DNA of 64,000 nucleotides from an uncultured Amylibacter sp. (GTDB taxonomy: Bacteria; Pseudomonadota; Alphaproteobacteria; Rhodobacterales; Rhodobacteraceae), in the NCBI GenBank assembly GCA_959347345.1, contig OY365738.1:1760501-1824500 (forward strand), read 5' to 3'. The notes below the pieces were generated by a model. That model ran no database searches and had not been told where the DNA came from. It worked only from the letters and a program-made list of their open reading frames with translations. Shown in pieces: positions 18,549-27,372 of the stretch (position 1 is the stretch's first letter; every line of letters begins with the position of its first letter). A program made the position numbers and the translations under genes.

Positions 18549-19115
18549 TTATGTCTGGGTTGGTTGTAAAACATGCACCCAAGTTTGTCCATAGATACGG
18601 GTATCACACATCATAAACCCTGCGGGGGCGGATTGCGCCGCACCCTCTTCCCAAAGAATGGTCGCATCCGCATTCATCCATCCGCCCGATAAAAGCTGGG
18701 GTAGAACGACATCGCCCATGTTTTTACCATAAGGCGGGTCAAAGAATATCAAATCAAACGGGGCGGTACTGGCAACCCCCAAACGCATCACATCACGGGG
18801 GATTATTTGCGTGGTATTTTCCACATCCAGCATTTTGATATTACGGTGCAGGGTTTCACGCGATTTCGCCCCGTTATCAATAAACAAGGCAAACTCCGCC
18901 CCACGCGACAGCGATTCCAAACCCAAGGCACCCGTGCCAGCGCATAAATCCAAAACCCGAGCATCGGTTATACAATCGCCCTGCCCGCCATGCATTAAAA
19001 AATTAAAAATACTTTCACGTACCTTATCGCTGGTCGGGCGTAGATGGGCGGGATTATCGCCTTTACCCAGCGCAGACAGCACTCGCCCCTTATATTTACC
19101 GGCAATAATCCGCAT
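18549..19115 (-). CDS. rsmD: 16S rRNA (guanine966-N2)-methyltransferase RsmD
   Basis: Methylates G966 of 16S rRNA. The 188-residue protein carries RPTSDKVRESIFN at 26-38, the SAM loop VLDLCAGTGALGLE at 54-67 and the catalytic DPPYGK at 126-131. All are typical of the RsmD family and length is standard. It is followed by the EVE-domain gene and preceded, 9 bp away, by the ferredoxin reductase gene on the same strand. Confidence 0.96.
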   Translation of the reverse strand: MRIIAGKYKGRVLSALGKGDNPAHLRPTSDKVRESIFNFLMHGGQGDCITDARVLDLCAGTGALGLESLSRGAEFALFIDNGAKSRETLHRNIKMLDVENTTQIIPRDVMRLGVASTAPFDLIFFDPPYGKNMGDVVLPQLLSGGWMNADATILWEEGAAQSAPAGFMMCDTRIYGQTWVHVLQPTQT

Positions 19116-19124
19116 ATGTCTCGC

Positions 19125-20324
19125 CTATAACAGAGTTTTCAAATCCGTTTGCGGATTGGCTATCGCGGTTTTATCGGCGGTTTTGCCCGCTTCCAACAGG
19201 CGTTTGCCAACCATATAACCGCGGGCATCATTCATCGCATCCACCGCCAGTAATGTATCGCCCAGATAATACCAAAATGAAACTCCCGAGTCACCCTTAC
19301 GGGTAATAACGTTATCATAACCCGTATTTAACCCGGCGATTTGCAGTTTCACATCAAACTGATCCGACCAGAACCAAGGCTTGGCGGTATAACCCACACC
19401 CGCACCCATAATGTTTTGCGCCACGATTTCACCGTGCTCTATCGCATGGGGTACAGATTCCAACCGCAACCGCCCGTCTTTGTAAGGGAAGGAAGCACAA
19501 TCCCCCGCCGCCCAAATATGGGGGTGGCTCGTGCGCCCAAATTCATCGGTTTTTATGCCGTTATCAAGGGTAATACCTGTGGCTTCGGCCAGCTCTGTTC
19601 GCGGCAGTATGCCAATCCCGGCGATGGCAAAATCAATATCCAAAATCCGCCCGTCTGTCAATTCCGCTTGGGACACGCGAGTATCACCCAGCAGAGTTTT
19701 CAACCCGACTCCTTCAATAATATCGGTGCCATGTTCGGTATGTAAGGTACGGAAAAAATCCGAAGTCTGCGGGGCAGCAACCCGTTGCAATATCCGCTCT
19801 GACATTTCAATGAGGCTCACCCGCACGCCCATTTGTCGCGCCACGGCGGCGGTTTCTAACCCAATATACCCACCGCCAATAATCAGCAAATGCTGGTCTT
19901 TTTTAAACTCGCCGCGCAAGCGATTAACGCAATCCAACCCCCGCAGAGTATAAACGCCGCCCAATCCACCACCAACCGCATCGGGCAAGCGACGTGGCTC
20001 AGACCCCGTGGTGAAAACAAGGTCGGTATAATGCAGGACTTCATTGTTTATGGTAATCGTTTGCGCGGTGCTATCAACCGTGCGAACGGTTTGATTCAAA
20101 CGCAAGGTGATATTATTATCTTGGTAAAAACTCATCGGTCGCAGATACAAACGTTCCGTCTCCAACGCGCCCAGCAGATAGCCCTTTGACAAAGGCGGGC
20201 GTTGATAGGGTGGTGCCGATTCCGTGCCAACCAGCGTAATATCGCCATCAAACCCATCGCCCCGAAGCCGAGCCGCACAGGAATATCCCGCCTGCCCCGC
20301 GCCAATTATAATCACATGTGCCAT
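19125..20324 (-). CDS. FAD-dependent ferredoxin/rubredoxin reductase
   Basis: A 399-residue NAD(P)H oxidoreductase of the putidaredoxin/rhodocoxin reductase type. The FAD loop GAGQAGYSCA is at about 8-17, PPYQRPPLSKGYL at 39-51 is diagnostic of this subfamily, the NAD(P)H loop GGGYIGLE is near 151-158, and AAGDCASFP near 270-278 contacts FAD. It should pass electrons from NAD(P)H to a 2Fe-2S ferredoxin, perhaps serving a cytochrome P450 or hydroxylase; no such partner gene lies beside it. It is divergent from the peroxiredoxin gene. Confidence 0.9.
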   Translation of the reverse strand: MAHVIIIGAGQAGYSCAARLRGDGFDGDITLVGTESAPPYQRPPLSKGYLLGALETERLYLRPMSFYQDNNITLRLNQTVRTVDSTAQTITINNEVLHYTDLVFTTGSEPRRLPDAVGGGLGGVYTLRGLDCVNRLRGEFKKDQHLLIIGGGYIGLETAAVARQMGVRVSLIEMSERILQRVAAPQTSDFFRTLHTEHGTDIIEGVGLKTLLGDTRVSQAELTDGRILDIDFAIAGIGILPRTELAEATGITLDNGIKTDEFGRTSHPHIWAAGDCASFPYKDGRLRLESVPHAIEHGEIVAQNIMGAGVGYTAKPWFWSDQFDVKLQIAGLNTGYDNVITRKGDSGVSFWYYLGDTLLAVDAMNDARGYMVGKRLLEAGKTADKTAIANPQTDLKTLL

Positions 20325-20417
20325 TTTTCTGTTCCTTTTTATGCTTTACATTTTGCCAATAATGGTGTTTTGTATGTTTCATCATACCACGATTAACACA
20401 AAAGAAAAGGAATTTTT

Positions 20418-20903
20418 ATGACTCTGATAAATACGAACATGCCGCCTGCGAAACTTTTAACTTTGGGGGCAGAGGGTGTGGAAGAGATTGACCTTAACGC
20501 CCGTATTGCTGGCACTCGGGCGGTTATTTTTGCCCTACCTGGTGCCTATACTGGTACCTGCACCACCGCCCATATCCCCAGTTTTATTCGCGTTGCCGAT
20601 AAATTGCGGGCAAAGGGAATCACCCATATCGTTTGTATTTCGGTGAATGACCCGTTTGTTATGGCAAGATGGGGCGATGAAACGGGTGCCGAGGCGGCAG
20701 GAATTGCGATGTTATGCGATGCCACTGGTGATTTTACCCGAGCCTTGGGGATGGAGTTTGACGCACCCGCCGTGGGGTTGATAAACCGGTCCAAACGTTA
20801 TGTCATGGTGGTGGAAGATGGGCTGATTACCAACGTGCAGATGGATGAAAATCCGGGTGTGTGTGAGCTATCGGCAGGGGAAGCGGTTTTGGAATTGCTT
20901 TAA
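20418..20903 (+). CDS. peroxiredoxin (Prx5 type)
   Basis: A 161-residue thiol peroxidase of the Prx5/AhpC-TSA superfamily. The peroxidatic cysteine lies in PGAYTGTCTTAHIPSF (about residues 38-53; Cys45), where the expected Pro is replaced by Gly in the TxxC motif, giving TGTC rather than TPTC. The arginine needed for catalysis is in MARWGDE. There is one further cysteine in LCDATGD and one in GVCEL near the C-terminus, a possible resolving residue. AAGGAA sits 9 bp before the ATG. It is the only plus-strand gene between 18.1 and 23.9 kb. Confidence 0.9.
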   Translation: MTLINTNMPPAKLLTLGAEGVEEIDLNARIAGTRAVIFALPGAYTGTCTTAHIPSFIRVADKLRAKGITHIVCISVNDPFVMARWGDETGAEAAGIAMLCDATGDFTRALGMEFDAPAVGLINRSKRYVMVVEDGLITNVQMDENPGVCELSAGEAVLELL

Positions 20904-20911
20904 ATTAGTGA

Positions 20912-21202
20912 TTAGCCCGCAAACAACCCATCCATTTTATTCGCCAATTTCACATCCAAATCAGACAGCCCATCCACGGCATGCGTGGTTAAAACAACAT
21001 GAACCCGTCCATAGACATTGCTCCACTCTGGATGATGGTTATATTTCTCTGCCCAAATCGCCGCGCGAGTCATCCAGCCAAAGGCCGCGACAAACGATTT
21101 GAACGAATAGGTTTTTTCTATCGCATCGCGTCCGTCCACCATCTGCCAACCCGTGGCAAACAAGCCGTCCAAAACCGTGCGGTCTTTTAATAATTCATGC
21201 AT
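20912..21202 (-). CDS. phhB: 4a-hydroxytetrahydrobiopterin dehydratase
   Basis: Pterin-4a-carbinolamine dehydratase, 96 residues, the usual size. The active-site segment [20 protein letters not shown] (about 55-74) with its His pair and [10 protein letters not shown] following is the PCD signature. It regenerates the pterin cofactor of aromatic amino acid hydroxylases; no phenylalanine hydroxylase lies nearby, and the protein can also act on molybdopterin or as a moonlighting factor. Convergent with the peroxiredoxin gene, with 8 bp between stops; that gap carries a period-7 repeat remnant. Confidence 0.94.
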   Translation of the reverse strand: MHELLKDRTVLDGLFATGWQMVDGRDAIEKTYSFKSFVAAFGWMTRAAIWAEKYNHHPEWSNVYGRVHVVLTTHAVDGLSDLDVKLANKMDGLFAG

Positions 21203-21214
21203 AACAGCCTCCTT

Positions 21215-22312
21215 TTACTCCACCTTACGAAATGGCGCGTGATTGGCAAGGGCGATTTTGTGTTTTTCAATCATTTTTCCCTCTGCCTGCACATACCGCG
21301 CAACGGCCGCGCCAAAATCCTCATCAACAAACCAATGTAGCGATTGCGTTGTTTGCGGCAAATATCCCCGTGCCAATTTATGCCCGCCTTGTGCGCCAGC
21401 CTCTATCCGTGCTAAACCCTGCTCAATCGCGTAGTCAATCGCGCAATAATAACACAATTCAAAATGCAAACATGGGTGATAGCTGGATTCGCCCCAATAC
21501 CGCCCATAGAGGCACTCTGCCCCGATAAAATGCAAAGCACCCGCGCACCACTGCCCGTCTTTTTCTGCCATGACCAGCAAAATATCATCGCGCAATTTTG
21601 CCTGAGCCTGTGTGAAAAAATCACGGGTTAGATAGGGTTGCCCCCATTTACGTGCACCCGTGTCTTGGTAAAACCGCCAAAACGCATCCCAATGGGGTTG
21701 TTTTATGGCATCGCCCGTAAGCAAATGAATCTGCCCGCCGAACGCCTGAGCTTCTTTGCGTTCTTTGCGGATGTTTTTGCGTTTATTGGCGGATAAGTCG
21801 GCCAGAAAATCATCAAACCCTTTGTAGTTTTTATTAAACCAATGGAACTGTTGGCTTTTGCGGTGCATTAAAGTCTTTGGCGCGTGTGACGTATCATCCT
21901 TATGACAAAATGTCATATGAAACGAGGAAAACCCGTTATCACGGGTGAGGTTTTGTGCGGCCTCTATCAAGGCGGGCACAGTGCGGGTTTCATAGCCCGC
22001 CCGCGCACAAATCCGCCGACCTGTGACGGGGGTAAAAGGCACGGCTGATTGAAGTTTGGGATAATAATTCCCACCTGCCTGCTCATAGGCCGCCGCCCAA
22101 TCATGGTCAAAAATATATTCGCCTTGGGAATGGGTTTTGATATAACACGGCATAATGGCGACAAGAGTTTTATTTTCCCAAGCTGCCAAATGCACGGGGT
22201 GCCAGCCGGTTTTTGCACCAACCGATTCGCTGATCTCCAAGGCAGATAAAAACCGATGGGTGGTAAAGGGATCAACCACGCGGGGATTATCGCGACTATT
22301 ATCGTAGTGCAA
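21215..22312 (-). CDS. FemAB/GNAT-like acyltransferase of the DUF482 family
   Basis: Peptidogalycan-type acyltransferase (COG3146), with GNAT/FemX-like folds; often suggested to act in peptidoglycan or lipid aminoacylation but without a proven substrate. GYIFDHDWAAAYE, RKSQQFHWFNKNYKGFDDFL, LSANKRKNIRKER and GAQGGHKLARGY are typical segments. The first usual start codon is TTG at 22312, giving 365 residues, but the frame is open upstream to 22388 and that sequence (SIAEIPENDWDAC) is exactly the conserved family N-terminus. The real start is therefore probably an ATC or ATT codon between 22366 and 22384, overlapping the end of the GDPD gene. Confidence 0.85.
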   Translation of the reverse strand: MHYDNSRDNPRVVDPFTTHRFLSALEISESVGAKTGWHPVHLAAWENKTLVAIMPCYIKTHSQGEYIFDHDWAAAYEQAGGNYYPKLQSAVPFTPVTGRRICARAGYETRTVPALIEAAQNLTRDNGFSSFHMTFCHKDDTSHAPKTLMHRKSQQFHWFNKNYKGFDDFLADLSANKRKNIRKERKEAQAFGGQIHLLTGDAIKQPHWDAFWRFYQDTGARKWGQPYLTRDFFTQAQAKLRDDILLVMAEKDGQWCAGALHFIGAECLYGRYWGESSYHPCLHFELCYYCAIDYAIEQGLARIEAGAQGGHKLARGYLPQTTQSLHWFVDEDFGAAVARYVQAEGKMIEKHKIALANHAPFRKVE

Positions 22313-22368
22313 ACATGCATCCCAATCGTTTTCAGGGATTTCGGCAATGGATTGATGAAGGGTGATTT

Positions 22369-23151
22369 TTAAGATGGCAAAAATCCCTCAAAGGTAATAT
22401 TATCGGCTCGCATCCTTGCGGTTTTTTCTTGCGCGCGGCTGCGTACCGTCCAGCATAAAACCGCCCCATCCAAAGCACGGATTTTGTCAATTTGCGGATT
22501 ATCCAAATCATTGACATTATGCGATATAAAAGACGCGCCAAGCGGGGTGTAATCCGCCATCTGTGCCAGCTCTTTACATCGGGTTTCACTCACCCCCGCC
22601 CAGTTTTGCGGGGCAAACGCATCGCTAACCAACCCACGCGGAGTATCGGGCAAAAACCGCGCGATATGTTTGATTGAGTGCGGATTAAACGACATTATGG
22701 CAAGGGGGGCGGGGCAATCGGCAACCGCCTCTGCCACGGCTTGGGCGAGGTCGGGTGTCTCTGCCCCAAGCGTTTTATTTTGCGGTTTTAGTTCTATTAG
22801 AATGGGCGGTAAATCCCCGCCATGCTCACAAATTTTTGCCAAAAAATTATCCAGCCGAGTAATCTTATCCGCCCCACCTATCAATCCAATTTCCATCAGC
22901 TCCGCCGCGGTGAAATCACGTACCAAACCCGCACGCCCCGTCAATTTCAGCAAATCATAATCGTGGAAAACCATCGCGACATTATCACGCGATAGTTGCA
23001 CGTCTATTTCCAAACCATAGCCCGCGTCCATCGCCGCCATCGCCCCCGAAACAGAATTCTCTGCCCGACCTTGCGGGGCATCATGCAAAGTGCGATGCGC
23101 CAAAGGCGTGTCTAAAAACACCCGAGGTAACGGAACACACCTAGCCATCAT
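22369..23151 (-). CDS. glycerophosphodiester phosphodiesterase
   Basis: Hydrolyses glycerophosphodiesters to sn-glycerol-3-phosphate and an alcohol. TIM-barrel GDPD signatures: AHRTLHDAPQGRAENSVSG with the catalytic His-Arg and metal-binding Glu-Asn, then EIDVQLSRDNVAMVFHDYDL with the second Glu/Asp and catalytic His. I start it at the ATG at 23151 (MMARCV), overlapping the ridA stop; the longer frame from 23247 lies wholly inside ridA and its extra residues look like a shadow. About 260 residues. There is no signal peptide, so a cytoplasmic enzyme is likely. Part of a ridA-GDPD-acyltransferase unit. Confidence 0.9.
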   Translation of the reverse strand: MMARCVPLPRVFLDTPLAHRTLHDAPQGRAENSVSGAMAAMDAGYGLEIDVQLSRDNVAMVFHDYDLLKLTGRAGLVRDFTAAELMEIGLIGGADKITRLDNFLAKICEHGGDLPPILIELKPQNKTLGAETPDLAQAVAEAVADCPAPLAIMSFNPHSIKHIARFLPDTPRGLVSDAFAPQNWAGVSETRCKELAQMADYTPLGASFISHNVNDLDNPQIDKIRALDGAVLCWTVRSRAQEKTARMRADNITFEGFLPS

Positions 23152-23611
23152 TGCGGATTTGAAACAGCCCGTCGACCTCCACCGCCACGCCCAAGGGCAA
23201 GCTGACACAGCCAACGGCAACCCGTGCATGCCTGCCCGCCGTGCCAAAAATCTCTGCTATAAAATCGGACGCGCCATTCATCACCGCAGGATGCTGGTCA
23301 AAATCGGGCGTGGCATTAACATAACCCGTCAATTTCACCGTCCGCACCAGCCGCGATAAATCGCCACCGCAAGCCGTCTTTAATTGCGCCACCAAATTTA
23401 TCGCACAGAGCCGTGCCGCCGCCCGCCCCTGCTCCACAGAATAATCCGCGCCCAATTTACCGCAAACGAAACCCTCAGCATTTTGCGAGATTTGCCCAGA
23501 AATATAGATCATCCCATCGACATTGACGAAGGGAATATAGTTGGCGGCAGGTGCGGGTGCGTCAGGCAAAACAACCCCCGCAGTTTCAAGATTTTTTTCA
23601 TAAGTGTTCAT
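23141..23611 (-). CDS. RidA family protein (YjgF/YER057c/UK114)
   Basis: A 156-residue member of the RidA superfamily, of the slightly longer type with an N-terminal extension (LPDAPAPAANYIPFV). RidA proper deaminates reactive enamine/imine intermediates made by PLP enzymes. GMIYISGQISQNAEG, RAAARLCAINLVAQLK and the C-terminal HARVAVGCVSLPLGVAVEVDG are present. The canonical RidA arginine (in a VCRVAR-type motif, Arg105 in E. coli) appears as the Arg in GRHARVAVG, so activity is plausible. It is the first gene of a minus-strand unit, facing the YbjN gene across a 323-bp intergenic region. Confidence 0.9.
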   Translation of the reverse strand: MNTYEKNLETAGVVLPDAPAPAANYIPFVNVDGMIYISGQISQNAEGFVCGKLGADYSVEQGRAAARLCAINLVAQLKTACGGDLSRLVRTVKLTGYVNATPDFDQHPAVMNGASDFIAEIFGTAGRHARVAVGCVSLPLGVAVEVDGLFQIRNDG

Positions 23612-23934
23612 TTTTTCTTTTTCCCTCTGTTGTTAAGGGTGTGCAAGGTTTAGAGATTATCCCTAGACGGCACACAACCCATCTTTTGTAACCAGATATT
23701 AGCACGAATGGATTTTTTGGCAAGAGGTAATAGTATTACCTATCGGCGTAAAATTCACCTGCCCCGCACCGAAATTTTATCCACAAGAAAACCATAACCC
23801 GCATCATTTTTCTTTGTTATAAGGGTAATCGCCGCGCTATTGGCTGGATTTCACCGCCAAAACCACTATATCTAGCCCTTGAAACCCACTTCACCCCAAA
23901 ACCTTGTATTAGCACCCCTCACAGAAGCATCTCC
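23612..23934. other. divergent intergenic region between RidA and YbjN genes
   Basis: A 323-bp gene-free stretch between divergent genes. It holds a perfect 15-bp palindrome (23726-23740) and a single perfect DnaA box TTATCCACA at 23777-23785. No convincing -10/-35 pair was found with ordinary spacing, and I see no small ORF or RNA in it. Confidence 0.5.
23726..23740. promoter_or_regulatory. operator-like palindrome GGTAATAGTATTACC
   Basis: A perfect inverted repeat of two 7-bp arms around one central base, in the shared upstream region of the RidA and YbjN genes, about 115 bp from the first and 195 bp from the second. This is the size and symmetry of a dimeric regulator site; which regulator is unknown. 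Confidence 0.35.
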
Positions 23935-24444
23935 ATGGACGTATTAAAAGAACTGACCACCTCTGTTGATTACACCGAACATCACCCGATTGATTTGGTG
24001 GAATTCCTTGCCCGTCAACGCGATTGGGCGGTGACTCGCACGCAAGAAGACCAAATCAGTTTGGTCGCCCACGGGGTTTGGCGTACCTATCAAATCGGGC
24101 TGGAATATAACGCCCCCGCACAAACGCTCTATGTCGTTTGCAGTTTTGAAATGGAGCATCCGAAAAAACGCATGCCCACCCTGTATGAGTTGCTGAATCT
24201 GGTTAATCAGCGATGCTGGTGTGGCTCGTTCGTGTTTAATACCGCGCAAAAAGTCGTGGTTTATCGTTATGGATTGGTTTTAACTGGGGTTGAAATCCTG
24301 CCCGACCAGCTGGACCAAGTCATGCAGGGCGCGATGGTTGCATGTGAAAAATACTACCCCGCGTTTCAACTGGTATGTTGGGGCGATGAAACCCCTGCCG
24401 AGGCGATGCGGATGGTGTTTGATGCGACCCAAGGTCGGGCTTAG
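23935..24444 (+). CDS. YbjN domain protein
   Basis: A 169-residue YbjN-family protein, similar in fold to type III secretion chaperones, whose exact role is unknown; the family is linked to motility and stress in enterobacteria. Recognisable parts are HPIDLVEFLARQRDWAVTRT (about 18-37), the hydrophobic-strand core TYQIGLEYN and LYVVCSFEM, and the C-terminal CWGDETPAEAMRMVFDATQG, conserved in alphaproteobacteria. It lies 9 bp upstream of proC on the same strand, a conserved alphaproteobacterial pair. No signal peptide. Confidence 0.88.
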   Translation: MDVLKELTTSVDYTEHHPIDLVEFLARQRDWAVTRTQEDQISLVAHGVWRTYQIGLEYNAPAQTLYVVCSFEMEHPKKRMPTLYELLNLVNQRCWCGSFVFNTAQKVVVYRYGLVLTGVEILPDQLDQVMQGAMVACEKYYPAFQLVCWGDETPAEAMRMVFDATQGRA

Positions 24445-24453
24445 GGGGATAAA

Positions 24454-25299
24454 ATGACCAGTAAAATAGGCAATGCAAAGGAACAAATAACCGAAAAAGG
24501 ATTGGTTTTATGGGGCTGTGGCAAAATGGGTTCTGCTCTTTTGCAGGGCTGGTTAAAGGATGGGATTCCCGCCACCAGTATTTGGGTGAATGACCCGCAC
24601 CCGAATGACTGGGTAAAAAGCGTGAAGGGCTTGCACCTGAACGCCCCCCTGCCGAAATCACCGATGGTTTGCGTTATTGCGGTGAAACCGCAGATGATGG
24701 ATAAAGTCCTTGGCGAGCTAGGCAAAACTGGCGATGCCGATACTATATTTTTATCAATCGCGGCGGGTGTGCGGATTTGTGATTTTGAAAATGCTGTCAA
24801 TAAAAATATGGGTGGCAACCGCGCCGTGATTCGCGCCATGCCAAATACCCCTGCGGCCATTGGTGCGGGGATTTCGGCGGTTGTCTGTAATAAGGCAACC
24901 AGCGATACCGCCCGTGATTTGGCGACAGATTTATTATCCGCCGTTGGCGCGGTGATTCATCTGGAGGGAGAGGATAAAATGGACGCGGTGACGGCGGTTT
25001 CTGGCTCTGGTCCGGCCTATGTCTTTCACCTAATAGAGGCAATGGTGGCTGCGGGCATAGCCCAAGGGTTGCCCGCCGATATTGCCCTGAATTTGGCACG
25101 AACAACGGTTGCCGGCGCGGGTGCACTGGCGCAGGCGAGCGATGACTCGCCCGAACAATTACGTATCAATGTGACCTCCCCCGCTGGCACGACAGAGGCG
25201 GCGTTACAGGTTTTAATGGGTGAAGATGGTTTGACACCCCTCATGAATCGGGCGATTGGCGCGGCGGCCACGCGAAGCCGCGAATTGGGTGAAAAATAA
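24454..25299 (+). CDS. proC: pyrroline-5-carboxylate reductase
   Basis: Final step of proline synthesis, reducing pyrroline-5-carboxylate with NAD(P)H. The nucleotide loop GCGKMGSALLQG is at about 23-34, AIRAMPNTPAAIGAG near 130 and the catalytic region DAVTAVSGSGPAYVFHLIEA near 170-189, followed by the conserved VTSPAGTTEAAL. Length 281 is normal, with a short extra hydrophilic N-terminus of about 16 residues. Probably co-transcribed with the YbjN gene. Confidence 0.96.
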   Translation: MTSKIGNAKEQITEKGLVLWGCGKMGSALLQGWLKDGIPATSIWVNDPHPNDWVKSVKGLHLNAPLPKSPMVCVIAVKPQMMDKVLGELGKTGDADTIFLSIAAGVRICDFENAVNKNMGGNRAVIRAMPNTPAAIGAGISAVVCNKATSDTARDLATDLLSAVGAVIHLEGEDKMDAVTAVSGSGPAYVFHLIEAMVAAGIAQGLPADIALNLARTTVAGAGALAQASDDSPEQLRINVTSPAGTTEAALQVLMGEDGLTPLMNRAIGAAATRSRELGEK

Positions 25300-25375
25300 C
25301 CCATCCCCAAATAACCGCAAAAACCAGTCCTAAAAATCCTCTTGCACGGGGGGTGATTCTTGCCCGTTTTGGCTC

Positions 25376-25404
25376 TTGACCTTATGGGATTACCCGCCTA
25401 TAAC
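25376..25404 (+). promoter_or_regulatory. putative sigma70 promoter of the nuo operon
   Basis: TTGACC (25376-25381), 17 bp, TATAAC (25399-25404), ending 51 bp before the nuoA ATG, which has AAGGAG at 25442-25447. It is the best-matching promoter in the window and the only evident one for the 19-kb operon that follows. Confidence 0.75.
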
Positions 25405-25455
25405 GACCCTATAACCATCTCAAACCTGCGTGCCACCAGATAAAGGAGTCCGCGA

Positions 25456-25821
25456 ATGCAAGATTTATTACAAGACTACCTCGCCATTTTGGTTTTTCTA
25501 GGGGTTGCCGTTGGCTTGGGCGTGGTTTTGATACTATCGGCCGTGCTGATAGCCGTGCGCAACCCTGATAAGGAAAAAGTATCCATTTATGAATGCGGAT
25601 TTAACGCTTTTGATGATGCACGGATGAAGTTTGATGTGCGGTTTTATCTGGTCGCACTTTTGTTTATCATCTTTGATTTGGAGGTAGCGTTTTTGTTCCC
25701 TTGGGCGGTGAGCTTTCAATATGTCGGCACTTTCGGGTTCTGGTCGATGCTGGTGTTTTTGGCGGTCTTGGGGATTGGCTTTGCCTATGAATGGAAAAAA
25801 GGGGCGTTGGAATGGGAATGA
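25456..25821 (+). CDS. nuoA: NADH-quinone oxidoreductase subunit A
   Basis: Small membrane subunit of respiratory complex I at the junction of the peripheral and membrane arms. 121 residues with three helices (about 8-31, 62-84 and 92-112). The loop between helices 1 and 2 carries [24 protein letters not shown] (shown here in part: YECGF and DVRFYLVA), the segment that meets the quinone channel, including the conserved Cys. First gene of the nuo operon. Its stop overlaps the nuoB start. Confidence 0.97.
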   Translation: MQDLLQDYLAILVFLGVAVGLGVVLILSAVLIAVRNPDKEKVSIYECGFNAFDDARMKFDVRFYLVALLFIIFDLEVAFLFPWAVSFQYVGTFGFWSMLVFLAVLGIGFAYEWKKGALEWE

Positions 25822-26336
25822 TGGACACACAAACACCGATAAATACACAAACAAACACAGAATTAAACCAGCAGTTAAAAGACAAAGGATTCTTGCTGAC
25901 TTCGGTTGATGATGTGATTAACTGGGCGCGGACGGGATCGCTGCATTGGATGACTTTTGGGCTGGCGTGTTGCGCCGTGGAAATGATTCAAATGGCCATG
26001 CCCCGCTATGATGTGGAACGATTTGGCACTGCCCCCCGTGCCTCCCCTCGTCAATCCGATTTGATGATTGTTGCGGGGACGCTCACCAATAAAATGGCAC
26101 CCGCCCTGCGTAAAGTTTATGACCAAATGCCCGAGCCGCGTTATGTTATTTCCATGGGGTCTTGCGCCAATGGCGGTGGTTATTATCATTATTCATACAG
26201 TGTCGTGCGTGGCTGTGACCGTATCATTCCCGTGGATATTTACGTCCCAGGTTGCCCGCCCACGGCAGAGGCTTTGCTATACGGAATTTTACAACTGCAA
26301 CGCAAAATCCGCCAAACTGGCACGATTGTAAGGTAG
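25818..26336 (+). CDS. nuoB: NADH-quinone oxidoreductase subunit B
   Basis: Binds the terminal 4Fe-4S cluster N2, which passes electrons to quinone. Cluster ligands are seen in GLACCAVEM (adjacent cysteines), [10 protein letters not shown] and VPGCPPT. I start it at the ATG at 25818, overlapping the nuoA stop (ATGA); this gives 172 residues. The first 20 or so residues are a Thr/Gln/Asn-rich low-complexity tail before the conserved [19 protein letters not shown]. The longer frame starting at 25791 lies inside nuoA. Confidence 0.97.
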   Translation: MMDTQTPINTQTNTELNQQLKDKGFLLTSVDDVINWARTGSLHWMTFGLACCAVEMIQMAMPRYDVERFGTAPRASPRQSDLMIVAGTLTNKMAPALRKVYDQMPEPRYVISMGSCANGGGYYHYSYSVVRGCDRIIPVDIYVPGCPPTAEALLYGILQLQRKIRQTGTIVR

Positions 26337-26342
26337 CAAATT

Positions 26343-26951
26343 ATGACCCTATCCTTATCCGAATTGGGCGATTTAATCGCCGAGGCACACACCCTCAGTG
26401 CCGACCAAGTGTCGGTGACTCCGCAAGGCGAATTGGTGCTATCGGTTGGGATGGAGGCTCTTTGCCCGTTGATTGATTCCTTACGCAAAACCAAGGGGAT
26501 GAAGTTTTCCACCCTGATTGATATTACCGCGATTGATTGGCTGGGGCGCGAGCCGCGTTTTGATTTGGTCTATCACCTGTTATCCATGTATAGCAATCAA
26601 CGTTTGCGGATTAAAACCCAAGTGCGTGAGGACACAACCGTGCCCTCCCTATCCGCGATTCATCCTTCCGCGATTTGGTTTGAACGCGAGGTTTTTGATA
26701 TGTACGGATTGACCTTTGCCAATCATCCTGACCTGCGCCGATTGCTCACCGATTATGGGTTTGAAGGGCATCCCCTGCGCAAAGATTTTCCAACAACAGG
26801 CTATGTCGAATTACGTTATAGCGAATCGGAAAAACGGGTGGTTTATGAACCAGTGAAACTCACCCAAGAATACCGCCAGTTTGATTTTATGTCCCCGTGG
26901 GAGGGTGCGGAATATATTTTGGATGAAGAGGGAGACGTTGATGCCAAATAA
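26343..26951 (+). CDS. nuoC: NADH-quinone oxidoreductase subunit C
   Basis: Peripheral-arm subunit (30 kDa type), 202 residues, separate from NuoD as usual in alphaproteobacteria. Family signature [20 protein letters not shown] lies at about 118-137 and [20 protein letters not shown] at 139-158. No redox group. Its last 11 bases overlap the inserted GFA gene. Confidence 0.97.
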   Translation: MTLSLSELGDLIAEAHTLSADQVSVTPQGELVLSVGMEALCPLIDSLRKTKGMKFSTLIDITAIDWLGREPRFDLVYHLLSMYSNQRLRIKTQVREDTTVPSLSAIHPSAIWFEREVFDMYGLTFANHPDLRRLLTDYGFEGHPLRKDFPTTGYVELRYSESEKRVVYEPVKLTQEYRQFDFMSPWEGAEYILDEEGDVDAK

Positions 26952-27372
26952 ACAAATCGGAACTTGTCTTTGTGGAGCGTGTAAATTCACTGCTACCTTG
27001 CCCGATAATATGGCAGGGGTGTGTCATTGTGGTATGTGCCAGAAATGGTCGGGTGGGATGTTTATTTCCACCAGTTGCGCTGGAACGGCGGAGTTTGAAA
27101 CGGGCGCACCCGTTAAAATCTATCAAGGCTCTGATTGGGGCGAGCGGGTATTTTGTGGTGAGTGCGGATCAACCCTAATGTGGCAGTCACGCGATAAATC
27201 CACGCAATATGCCTCTATCCATTGTTTTGAAAACCCCGCACAATTTGATGTGGTGTTAGAGATTTTTCATGATAAAAAACCCGCCAACTATGCCCTGCGT
27301 AATGAAACCCGTAAAATGACTGAGGCAGAGGTTTTTGCCGCGGCCGCCGCGGGTAATAAGGATTTGGATTGA
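26941..27372 (+). CDS. GFA/CENP-V family zinc protein inserted between nuoC and nuoD
   Basis: A 143-residue GFA-type protein (fold of S-(hydroxymethyl)glutathione synthase). It has the full set of zinc cysteines: CLCGACKF near the start, [12 protein letters not shown] (about 28-39) and FCGECGSTL near 71-79. GFA proteins are proposed to bind glutathione-aldehyde adducts, but most, including this one, have no shown activity. The start at 26941 has GAGGGAG upstream and overlaps nuoC; its stop overlaps the nuoD ATG (TGATG), so it is fully embedded in the operon and translated with complex I. It is not part of the conserved 14-gene set. Confidence 0.9.
   Translation: MPNKQIGTCLCGACKFTATLPDNMAGVCHCGMCQKWSGGMFISTSCAGTAEFETGAPVKIYQGSDWGERVFCGECGSTLMWQSRDKSTQYASIHCFENPAQFDVVLEIFHDKKPANYALRNETRKMTEAEVFAAAAAGNKDLD

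Noticed and set aside
23777..23785. Perfect DnaA box TTATCCACA upstream of the YbjN gene as a second origin
   Set aside because: It is a single isolated box with no cluster, no AT-rich tract and no origin-type neighbours; one such 9-mer is expected by chance in a window this size.
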